Assembly: GCA_024741835.1 (NCBI GenBank)
Contig: JAENRP010000617.1
Location: forward strand, 1 to 14,760
Direction of reading: 5' to 3'
Length of the DNA stretch: 14,760 nucleotides
DNA from: Diplocarpon mali
Taxonomy: Eukaryota > Ascomycota > Leotiomycetes > Helotiales > Drepanopezizaceae
The notes under the pieces were generated by a model that saw only the letters and a list, made by a program, of their open reading frames with translations, did not search any database and was not told where the DNA came from. Below, one piece after another: positions 1 to 7,144 of the stretch. The stretch's first letter is position 1. The number at the start of each line of letters is the position of its first letter. A program made the position numbers and the translations under genes.

Positions 1-118
1 TAATATATAGTAATATATAGTAATATATAGTAATATATAGTAATATATAGTAATATATAGTAATATATAGTAATATATAGTAATATATAGTAATATATAG
101 TAATATATAGTAACATAT
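1..118. repeat. 10-bp minisatellite TAATATATAG, 11 perfect units plus one decayed
   Basis: The unit TAATATATAG is repeated head to tail eleven times without a mismatch (1-110), followed by a degenerate partial unit (taacatat). The array starts at the first base, so it probably extends leftwards and its true length is unknown. The unit is not a telomere repeat (fungal telomeres are usually TTAGGG-like). Perfect identity between units suggests recent expansion or homogenisation, or assembly slippage at a contig edge. Confidence 0.97.
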
Positions 119-810
119 ATTCGATTCCAACAGACCAAGCTCCCGACAGTCCACCAGCTATTCGGCTCTGCACATCTGGTTCTCAGAAGCGCAATCTTCT
201 TTTTCCGCTAGTGGAATACCATTCGGCGCGCCGTTTCGATCCACCGCACTCGGAAAACAGACAATCGGGGGTGCACGCTCATCTCTCCCCCGGAACCTGT
301 ATAAATGGAGGGTATCAGGTAGCTTGGCACGGGTCTTTTTTACAACATAGCGGGTTTCTTCTTGTCCTCTGTCGAGAAGGTGGTCCGTAGATACCACTCT
401 GCCGTACTCTATAGGTGTTTTCATGACCGATAGACGCTGATCAAAAGGATCAGAATACTCTTGTGATCGGCCCTAGTCGAGCACTTCATCCGGCGCAGAC
501 ACCGCATTCGCGTATCTTCAGATGTATGTTGGAGTGCAATTGCAAGGATGGATGTACCTTCGCATGGCGTTTGTTTACTCAGCCTGCAACGGGGATATCT
601 CCCCGCTTCAGCCTTGTGGGCCTGTCCACATAGACGATACCTTGCACAGACAAGCCAGGCGTAAGATCTCTCGAACACCAACTGGCTCTCTGGTGCAACG
701 GCCTCCGTCGTGAAAGTGCTGTCAGCTTGGATACGCGACGATCCCCGGCCATCCAGAATTCCTTCTTCCATCCTCCCAACGAAATGACACTGCAACCCCA
801 ATCGCCGGTA

Positions 811-826
811 TACCTACCTACCTACC
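811..826 (+). repeat. (TACC)4 tetranucleotide microsatellite
   Basis: Four perfect TACC units in tandem inside the GC-rich flank. It is short and only worth noting as a possible length-polymorphic marker. Confidence 0.85.
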
Positions 827-968
827 CCGTGACCCGCTCCACGGCGACTCTCTCCGAGGCTCTTCGTCCAAGCCTCGACGATCCAGCCGGTGATCAGCAT
901 CGCAGCTCTCCCCATCTCCTCACACGCGCACCCCCCGCCCCCGAGGCTGACCGAGACCTGACCCGATT

Positions 969-979
969 CACGTGACGTC
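969..979. promoter_or_regulatory. Overlapping E-box / CRE-like site CACGTGACGTC
   Basis: CACGTG, the palindromic core bound by bHLH factors, overlaps TGACGTC, which is seven bases of the bZIP/CRE consensus TGACGTCA. Such composite sites occur in fungal promoters, and this one lies in the unmutated GC-rich flank. No gene start can be assigned on either side, so function is unproven and the match may be chance. Confidence 0.3.
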
Positions 980-1455
980 TGCTGGGTACTGTGGAGTGCT
1001 AGTCCTGAATAGGCTAGAATAGGGCAAGTGGGCGCTAGTGCAGGGGGATAAAACCCACGACTGTACCATACCTAATACAACAACCTTTTTCCCCTTTTCT
1101 GAGGTATTACCACCCCTACGTTTGGTACGTCTCTGATTTCCCGACCCTCGGACTCGAGATTGCGCGCTGATGGGTAGCCCAGGATGATGCTGGCTGTACC
1201 GTGGCCTGTGGAGACTGCTTCCAGCCCTGGGGCCGAGGAGACGTGCAGAGATGCTCTTATCAGACGGCCGGGCGTTGGTGATCGAGTGCAGGGAGGGCGG
1301 CGGTAGCGTGGTGAGATTGATCTGAAGGTTGTCGCCAAGGTGGCTTTGTCACTTCAAGTGTTATTCAGCGCATCGCCAGACCTCCGCCCTGCCACCGCAA
1401 CCGAACCGGAAAACTGATTTCTCGTGCACCTGGACCTGAAAAACCCCCTCGGAAG

Positions 1456-1493
1456 TGGTCGTGGTTGTCGTCGTCGTCGCCGTCGTCGTGGTT
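1456..1493 (+). repeat. Imperfect (GTC)n/(GTT)n trinucleotide tract
   Basis: A run of GTC units with GTG, GCC and GTT interruptions. On the minus strand it reads as a run of Asp, His and Asn codons in a short open frame, but that frame has no other coding support. I treat it as a microsatellite. Confidence 0.8.
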
Positions 1494-1705
1494 GTTTGTT
1501 GATGACGAGAGCGACACCCCCCCCGACGAAACGAGCGAGCCGCCACAGCCCGGCCCGATGAGATGAGCCGTCAGTCGCACAGGGGCTACAGAAGCCAACA
1601 TGCCCCTCAGATAGAGGTCGAGCCGCGATGATTGGCCCTGCGGACTGCCCATGGGCTGGTGATAAGATAGGGGCGCCCCTAGGCTGGGGGGTAAAAGATA
1701 GATAT

Positions 1706-1897
1706 TGTTGAGATGGGTGATACAGCTATCACTCCGATGTATTGTCATATGACCCTACTGCTTAGTCAGTAGGATATTGATACGTATATAGCTGTAGGTA
1801 AGAAAGGGGTAACCTTCCTTCCCTAACTCTTACTAATATATCGACTATCGACCTTTAGAAGTTTCTATTACCTATTGCGCCGACTTACTTAAGCTTA
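1706..1897 (+). repeat. Copia copy A 5' LTR (192 bp)
   Basis: It begins TGTTGAGATGGG and ends AAGCTTA (ancestral CA end converted to TA). It aligns without gaps to the reverse complement of 6714-6905, 192 bp against 192 bp, with 23 differences by my hand count, all transitions. A TATATA at 1785-1790 is a candidate promoter element. The last five flanking bases, GATAT (1701-1705), would be the 5' target-site duplication; the 3' copy is outside the window. The first ~125 bp look unmutated while the last ~65 bp carry C-to-T changes. Confidence 0.93.
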
Positions 1898-1898
1898 A

Positions 1899-1914
1899 TA
1901 GGTTATAAGTCCTG
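1899..1914 (+). promoter_or_regulatory. Copia primer binding site, complementary to the initiator tRNA-Met anticodon arm
   Basis: Immediately after the LTR the sequence reads TAGGTTATAAGTCCTG. The complement of the eukaryotic initiator tRNA-Met anticodon arm contains GGTTATGAGCCCTG, and the two differences (G to A, C to T) are RIP-type transitions. Priming by a half-molecule of initiator tRNA-Met, through the anticodon region rather than the 3' end, is characteristic of many Copia elements. The fit also fixes the LTR end at about 1897. Confidence 0.75.
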
Positions 1915-2306
1915 GATAGACCGATAATAGATTATTGACTTCCCTTAGAAAGCACTTATGTTGCAACTATTAGTAGGAAGTTGAACGAGACTTGTAGTAA
2001 GAGGCGAGCAATTGGCAAATAGGAGGTATAATTCCCTATTTAGCTAACCCGTATTACAAGAGGTGTGATTCCTTGCTCTATAACCCCTTTGGTACTGCAA
2101 GAGGTATGATTCCTTACTTTATTGTATTTTGTAGGAGGTGTGATTCCCTATATTATAGTCTAAAAAAAAAAACCCTTTTCGATAAGAGGACTTCCTCTCT
2201 ATTTAATACTTTTATAATACCTGCTATTTAATTATTTCAACTTTTCAATAGGAGGAGTGCCTTTAACCATTTAATTTATTTGATTTTAAACGCAATTCTA
2301 TTCGAA
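1915..2306 (+). other. Copia copy A leader, with four direct repeats
   Basis: This is the non-coding leader between primer site and gag. It holds four copies of an 18-bp motif of the form AGGAGGTGTGATTCCCTA, starting at 2021, 2058, 2099 and 2133 (spacing 37, 41 and 34 bp), and an A11 tract near 2162. From about 2212 onward it is also present in copy B. The repeats could be an RNA packaging or translation element, but nothing proves that. Confidence 0.6.
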
Positions 2307-3164
2307 ACGGCAATAGCTTCTGATTCCGATCGAAACACTAGGCCTAGAGACCTCTAACTCTCTTAAAAGAACTGGCAATAATGGTTCGACGATTTAGAAC
2401 TTTACTTTAAAAGCAAAGGCATTGAAATGGCAATTTAAAAGACACTTATTAAATACGTAAGAATAGCCTCCTATACTCCTTCTACTAATTCGTCCACTTC
2501 CACTTTAATAGCTAATATAACTGCTAAAGATTTGCCAAATATACTAAATAAGCTTAGCCTAAGAGCCTTAATAGATAATAATTAAGATTCTTAAAGGCAG
2601 ATTTTAAATGTAGAAAAGGAGAAGGAGTATAAGCTAGCCTTAGCTAAATGCAAGCTTAAGATTAATAGAGGTTTAAGCGATAAAGATAGAGATTTTATTT
2701 GAGTTTATAATAATGCAAAGATAAGATAGGATATATTAAAGGCAAAATACTCTTAGATAACTGCCTTTAATACCTAGCATCTGCTATAGCGGATTACTTT
2801 ATTTTAGTATAAAAAAGATAAAGATAGCAAGGATATAGATATAAATATAGACTTTGCCTAGTCTATACTATATAAAGTAAGGAAGAGAGTAAGAGCTGTA
2901 GATCCTAGGATAGTTATAACTTTTAGGGAAACTTAGCTTTTTAGTTTCCTATTTAATAGCCTTCCTTTTAAGTTTGCTATTATAAAACAATCTCTTCTTA
3001 TCTAACCTAACCTTAAGATCTATAAGAAGATCAACCTCCTTTGAACTATTAAGCAAGACCTTAAAGGACGCTTTAAATCGGCAAATGCTGCGTTATAGGG
3101 CAACGATAAGCCTAAGAAGAGGAAGGAGCGCGGGACGAGCCCTTGAGCTCATTAGGGATGCTAC
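2307..3164 (+). pseudogene. Copia gag, copy A (RIP-mutated, interrupted by Gypsy 1)
   Basis: This is the nucleocapsid gene of the retrotransposon, which would form the virus-like particle in the cytoplasm. The frame corresponds to copy B's gag codon for codon, with AIASDSD near the start and KNWQ, FDDLELYFKSKGI shortly after. The start codon is ACG here against ATG in copy B. Many in-frame TAA/TAG stops sit where Gln (CAA/CAG) or Trp (TGG) codons would be expected, as RIP produces. A lysine- and arginine-rich stretch (KPKKRKERG) precedes a zinc-knuckle cysteine (GCY), and there the frame ends at the Gypsy 1 junction, about 286 codons in. It is non-functional. Confidence 0.85.
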
Positions 3165-3480
3165 TATAACAGCTGCACCCCCAACTGATGCAATTACCCA
3201 GGAGTACGGCGTTTATAGCGTTTTAAGGTTTTGCAATCTCGATTTGATATAGGGTTATTTCGAATCGACCCTAAAGGTGCAAAAGGATATTCTTATATAA
3301 TATTATATAAATGGGCAAAGAGCCTTAAGCTACTAATGTATATAAGGGAGAAGGGCTCTCCTATAAGGAGGGCTCTCTAACTTCTTTATTTCCTTTGTAT
3401 TAGACCTATAGAATACGCCTTTTACACCACTTCTTACTCCTATACTTGATCTTGCACTTTAGCGGTTCTATATTATTATA
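3165..3480 (+). repeat. Gypsy 1 5' LTR (about 316 bp)
   Basis: The left end TATAACAG is set by the loss of Copia homology, and ancestral TGTAACAG is expected. The right end, near ATTATTATA, is set by the primer-like site that follows. Start TATAA and end TTATA are mutual complements, as expected for LTR termini. TATATAA at 3339-3345 is a good TATA box, with the candidate RNA start some 30-40 bp downstream. A GC-richer segment at 3170-3210 has kept several C residues. The exact right end is uncertain by a few bases because no second LTR is available. Confidence 0.65.
3339..3345 (+). promoter_or_regulatory. TATA box in Gypsy 1 LTR
   Basis: TATATAA is followed by a purine-rich segment and then a CT-rich start region (3372-3396), the usual order in a fungal LTR promoter. 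It would have driven the genomic RNA. Confidence 0.5.
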
Positions 3481-3482
3481 TT

Positions 3483-3495
3483 AAATGAAAAAGTT
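3483..3495 (+). promoter_or_regulatory. Candidate self-priming primer binding site of Gypsy 1
   Basis: AAATGAAAAAGTT is complementary to AACTTCTTTATTT at 3379-3391 inside the LTR: eleven Watson-Crick pairs, one G-T wobble and one C-A mismatch of the kind a G-to-A mutation would leave. The upstream partner lies about 40 bp after the TATA box, where transcription could start. In the Tf1/sushi group of Gypsy elements the RNA 5' end folds back to prime on such a site. I see no tRNA 3'-end complement here. This is inference from complementarity alone in AT-rich DNA. Confidence 0.45.
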
Positions 3496-3788
3496 CATCT
3501 CTGCCAAGGACGGCTTTTAATAATATCCTACCCCTTTTGAAATTCGATTTGTAATTATTTCAACTTTCGATAGAGTTAGGATCCTAGAGATCTCTTAGAC
3601 AAACTAAGAGCTTAAGTATAGCTTATTAACTAGTATAATTGAAGAATGCTTTCATTAGCCGGATTTTCTTAACTATTCCTTTTATAGAAGTGCTATAAGC
3701 AGAAGTTAAGAGAGCACTACGCTATTAGAACCCTTTTTCTATAAAACCCCTTTTTAACCGAATTACTATTGAAACCAAAATTGGTAAA
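3496..3788 (+). other. Gypsy 1 untranslated leader
   Basis: This AT-rich sequence between primer site and gag has no supported reading frame and no structure I recognise. Confidence 0.5.
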
Positions 3789-5110
3789 ATGAATTCCCTA
3801 CTAGCTAGAAGTTAGCAAATATAAAATGTACTTAATTCGTTTAAGGAACTAACTTCTATAAGGAGTACCCTTACCCTAGCCCTTAGGGCCGGACCTTCCT
3901 CTGCCGCCAAAGGCAAGAGACTATAATGCTATAGCCGAGCCAATTAAGATAAACGAGACTTTTTAAACCTAAATGTATTATAAGGAATAGTCTTAGGTTT
4001 AAAGGAATCCTTATAATGCTAAGATCAATCTAATTAACAATTGCAAAGTGAGATTAGTAGGATAGCCTAGGCTATCTCTAGCCTAAAGACCCTAGTTTAT
4101 TAAAGCCAAGAGACGGCTTAGCGCATATATTAGACTACTAAGCGAGAATCCACTTACCTTTAATAAAGTAAGACCTAGCCTCCTTTAAAAGTCGATACAG
4201 ATATAAAATAGATGAAAATTCAGCTAACTGAAAAGATCACCCCTTTTAATAATAGGACCTCTTTAATATATAAGTAGTAGTTAGCTTTAGTTTAAGATCG
4301 ATTATAAGTTAATACGGACTTATACTTAAATAAGCGAGCTCGCCGAGCCCTTATTTAAGGATCTACTATAGGATAAGCCCGAACGTACCTCAAACCCTAG
4401 TACCTCTTAAAGACTAACCCCTTTTAAAACTATTAGAAAATAGTAGAACTGCTAAGCAATTACTTTTTAACTAGTTAAGAGGTAGACCTATTTCGATCTA
4501 CTTTTCATTACCTTTATATAAGAGAAGCCGGTTATTCTAAAGAAACTTTCCCTTAGTTTTAAGCCCGATTCCAATCTACTGCGATCTAAGGAAAGGTCTT
4601 AAGATCTAAGTAGTTCTTCTTTATATAGAATAAGATTACCCCTTAGCTTAAAGCTGCCTACGCCTTAGCTAAGGCCTTTTAAGGGAAGGACTATACTATT
4701 ATAATTAACTAATTGAACGCCTTTAATACTAAATATCAAAGCAATTAACTCCTTAACCCTTTAATTAAAAGTAAGGCGACCTTAGTATTATATTAAAAGA
4801 TATCCGGTTCGCTCTTTAATAAGACCGCTTGCGGTCTAAGCGCCGGAAGTACCACCCGAGTTTCTAAGACGCTAGCCCTAAAGCCGACTACCCCTTTTCG
4901 CTAAGATACGCCAGTTAAGGCTAGTTCTCTTGCTTTGCCTCTTAAGCAAGCTACCTACTAGACCTATAGTAAAACTAGTCACTATAAGACCGAGTGTCCT
5001 TCTATAAGTAAGATCAATACCTTAAAAGATATAAAGGAAGCTGATCCGACTTTAGACTTAACTAAGAATAGGGTTAAAATAGAAGAAGATTAAGAAAATA
5101 AAGAGGCTTA
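3789..5110 (+). pseudogene. Gypsy 1 gag (capsid and nucleocapsid), RIP-mutated
   Basis: The frame opens at ATG 3789 (MNSLLARS) and can be followed in a single phase, despite dozens of TAA/TAG stops, through a helix-rich segment around 4050-4250 and a capsid-like core (PFNNRTSLIYK at about 4240, FRSTFHYLY near 4500) to a CCHC zinc knuckle at 4956-4997 (residues 390-403). In the knuckle the first two cysteines are now Tyr (TAC, TAT, one transition from TGC, TGT), while His and the last Cys remain (HYKTEC). After the knuckle an acidic tail follows (KEADPTLDL). Most stops replace expected Gln or Trp codons. It is unrelated in sequence to the gag of Gypsy 2. Confidence 0.82.
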
Positions 5111-5131
5111 GGAAAAGACTCTTACTTAAGC

Positions 5132-6713
5132 TTGCGAAAGTGCGACTTATTAAAGCTAGATCTTAACTCTTTAATAGGAAGGAAGCAATTCCTAACCTCT
5201 TATACTATTAGTATAAATAGACTTAGAGTATTATTATTAGCTTTAATAGATACTAAAGCCCTTAATTACCTGTTTTTAAATCATTCTCTTTTTATATATC
5301 TTTCGAAAGCGACTAGCTTTAAAATTCTTCCTCTTCCAGCCCCTATTCCTATCTATAGATTTTAAAATACTATTTATACGCAAGCTATGCACTATATGCG
5401 CTTTCATTTAACAATTAATAGAAGGCGTATTTATAACTACCCTTAAGTTATTCTCGACCTTAGCTAGCGTAATACTATTATTAGAGTCAAATGGATACGC
5501 CGATTCTAACTCAAACTTGATCTAAAGGAAAACCGATTTATATAGCCTTTATATTACCTCCTATTTCCCTAATTCGCAAAGGAAATCGTCATTCGTCTTC
5601 CTCCTTTTAAAGGACTTCGGATCCGATCCGATTATTAAGCTGATATCAATTGTAAAGAATAGGAAATGGCTATAGACAAAGCTTAATAGATTAATAGAAG
5701 ACAGTCTAACATTAATTTAATAGTCTTAGCTAAGCGCAAGATCCCTATTGCTATTACTAGGCCAGCGCCCTTGCCTATAATTAAGCCGGATCTAGGAAAA
5801 TAGTCTAATACGAATCGACTATATTCTAACCCTATTTGCAAATGCCCTAAAGCTGCGGTTCCTATTTGCGAAATTAGCACTAACGCCTTTTATTATAATA
5901 TAAAGTGTAAGGAGACTGAGTTCTTTCAAATTAGTATTTATAAAGTGGATAGGATTCTAAAGGAAAGATATAAGCCTAAGAATCCCGATATTGAAAAGCT
6001 AATTAATAATCAACTCTTAAAATAGTACCGATCGCTAAGATAAGCCTTTTTAAAAAGGGATGCAGATACCCTTCCTCCCTATTAGTACTATAATTATAAG
6101 ATATAGCTAGAAGGGCCCTTGCTTAACGCCTATTCGCCCCTCTACCGTTAATCTACCGAGAAGCTTAAGGTTATAAAGGAGTACTTACTTGAGAATTTAG
6201 ACAAAGGCTTTATTAAGATAAGTACTAGCCCCTTTGCTTCGCTAGTGCTATTTATAAAGAAGGCCGACGGTAGCCTCTGATTTTATATAGACTACCAGAA
6301 GCTAAACGCACTAACTCGGAAAGACGCTTACCTAATTCCGAGGATAGATGAGCTTTTAAGGCGAGTATCCAAAGTTAGAATTTTTATAAAATTGGATATT
6401 CGGGCCGCTTTTAATCGAATATAAATAGACCTTAAATCAAAGGAATATACTACCTTTCAAATAAGGTATAGATCCTATAAATGCAAGGTTCTCTTATTCG
6501 GCCTTTATAATAGACCTAGTACTTACTAGCAGTATATGAATAATATTCTTTTAAATTACTTAAATGATTTTTATATAGCATATTTAAATAATATTTTAAT
6601 TTACTTTAAGAATATTAAGGAGCACTAAGGTTATATTAAAAAGGTGTTAAAACGACTCTTAAAGGCTAGCCTTTAAGTAGATATTAAAAAGTGCGAGTTT
6701 TATATTACTTTAT
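5132..6713 (+). pseudogene. Gypsy 1 pol: retropepsin and reverse transcriptase, 3'-truncated
   Basis: The frame is offset by -1 relative to gag. The protease active site is at 5249: ALIDTKALNYLFL, where DTG has become DTK (GGx to AAA needs two G-to-A changes). After a linker (about 5400-6080) RT starts: [19 protein letters not shown] at 6220-6280, then IDYQKLNALTRK, KLDIRAAFNRI with its first catalytic Asp kept, and the YxDD box at 6581-6592 reads YLNN, so both catalytic Asp residues are lost. The frame stays open, apart from RIP-type stops, to CEFYIT, where it is cut by the LTR of Copia copy B. The RT thumb, RNase H and integrase should lie beyond the right edge. It cannot be functional. Confidence 0.9.
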
Positions 6714-6905
6714 TGAGCTTAAGTGAGTCGGCGCAGTAGGTAATAGAAACTTCTAAAGGTCGATGGTCGATATATTAGTAAGAGTTAAGGAAGGAAGGTT
6801 ACTCCTTTCTTACCTATAGCTATATATATATTAATATCCTACTAACTAAGCAGTAAGGTTATATGATAATATATTAGAATAATAGCTATATCACCTATCT
6901 TAATA
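6714..6905 (-). repeat. Copia copy B 3' LTR (192 bp)
   Basis: Gapless counterpart of 1706-1897 in inverted orientation. On its own strand it starts TATTAAGATAGG (TG end converted to TA) and ends AAGCTCA, keeping the canonical CA. Nineteen of its 23 differences from copy A are C-to-T or G-to-A in this copy, all in its first ~125 bp. AAGTAGAGG just upstream of it (complement of 6906-6914) is a weak polypurine-tract candidate. Confidence 0.93.
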
Positions 6906-7043
6906 CCTCTACTTAGACCTTACTTCAATTGACCTGCAGTCGGGAAAACAATAACTATCCTTTTACGCTAATCCAACTCTTAAGTATCTCTTTAAATTAA
7001 AAACAATCAATTAATAGCAACCTCTATTAAAATCACCAATCCT

Positions 7044-7066
7044 ACTTGTAGGGCGGGACTAGGAGT
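7044..7066 (+). repeat. 23-bp palindrome family member
   Basis: It starts ACTTGTAG and ends CTAGGAGT, the family arms with RIP-type substitutions. In the phase of the Copia polyprotein the minus strand reads TPSPALQV, in the same phase as the array copies at 10242-10624. Confidence 0.75.
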
Positions 7067-7107
7067 CAAATTTCTAAAAGCGTTCCTTTATAAAACTATA
7101 TGACTTG

Positions 7108-7130
7108 ACTTATAAGGTAGGCCTAGGAGT
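7108..7130 (+). repeat. 23-bp palindrome family member
   Basis: It starts ACTTATAA and ends CCTAGGAGT. It lies 64 bp (start to start) from the copy at 7044 and in a different codon phase of the minus strand. Confidence 0.72.
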
Positions 7131-7144
7131 CGTCCTTAAGCCTG

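Larger units (their letters stand above)
119..1705. other. GC-rich flank with no recognisable gene
   Basis: This 1.6-kb stretch has balanced to GC-rich composition and lacks the TpA saturation of everything between 1.85 and 12.2 kb, so it has escaped RIP and is probably single-copy DNA outside the transposons. Open frames exist on both strands (for example minus strand 158-424, 421-801, 1072-1338 and 1365-1748), but they overlap one another, are under 130 codons, show no family motif I recognise, and the last runs into the adjacent LTR. I see no tRNA or rRNA. It may be intergenic or promoter sequence, or exon pieces of an intron-containing gene that I cannot resolve. Small repeats and a bZIP/bHLH-like site are listed separately. 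Confidence 0.6.
1706..3164 (+). mobile_element. Copia-type LTR retrotransposon, copy A (5' part)
   Basis: This is the 5' portion of a Copia element in + orientation: LTR (1706-1897), initiator-tRNA-type primer site (about 1900-1914), leader with direct repeats, then gag from about 2307. It is the same family as copy B on the minus strand at 6714-12246. The LTRs have identical length, and 2212-3164 here aligns with the reverse complement of about 12246-11292, the differences seen being mainly transitions. Homology stops abruptly at 3164, inside the gag zinc-knuckle codons, where Gypsy 1 begins. The pol genes and 3' LTR of copy A are not in the window; if the nesting model is right they lie beyond the right edge. 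Confidence 0.88.
3165..6713 (+). mobile_element. Gypsy-type LTR retrotransposon 1 (5' LTR, gag, protease, partial RT)
   Basis: Order on +: LTR, self-priming-type primer site, gag with a CCHC knuckle, retropepsin, reverse transcriptase. Protease and RT preceding (rather than following) integrase, and the RT motif set, place it in Ty3/Gypsy. It starts exactly where copy A's gag homology ends (junction 3164/3165; GCTAC at 3160-3164 is the candidate target duplication) and stops in mid-RT at 6713, where the LTR of Copia copy B begins. RNase H, integrase and the 3' LTR are absent from the window. It is heavily mutated by transitions, but both gag and pol frames can be followed without indels. Confidence 0.9.
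6906..7144 (-). other. Copia copy B 3' region between pol stop and LTR, with two 23-bp palindromes
   Basis: This is either 3' untranslated sequence or, if the TAG at 7145-7147 is itself a RIP product, a C-terminal extension of the polyprotein. It carries two members of the 23-bp palindrome family (7044-7066, 7108-7130). The first is in the polyprotein reading phase, the second is not. Confidence 0.6.

Noticed and set aside
1..118. Telomere repeat
   Set aside because: TAATATATAG has no G-rich strand and does not resemble known fungal telomere units; it is a minisatellite.
158..801. Two open frames on - in the GC-rich flank (158-424 and 421-801)
   Set aside because: They overlap other frames on both strands, have no recognisable motif, and GC-rich DNA gives open frames by chance.
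1365..1748. 127-codon open frame on - with an Asp/His/Asn run
   Set aside because: Its start lies inside the Copia LTR and the acidic run is the translated trinucleotide tract.
5683..5880. 65-codon open frame on -
   Set aside because: It is antisense to the Gypsy 1 protease-RT linker, which is in phase with both domains on +.
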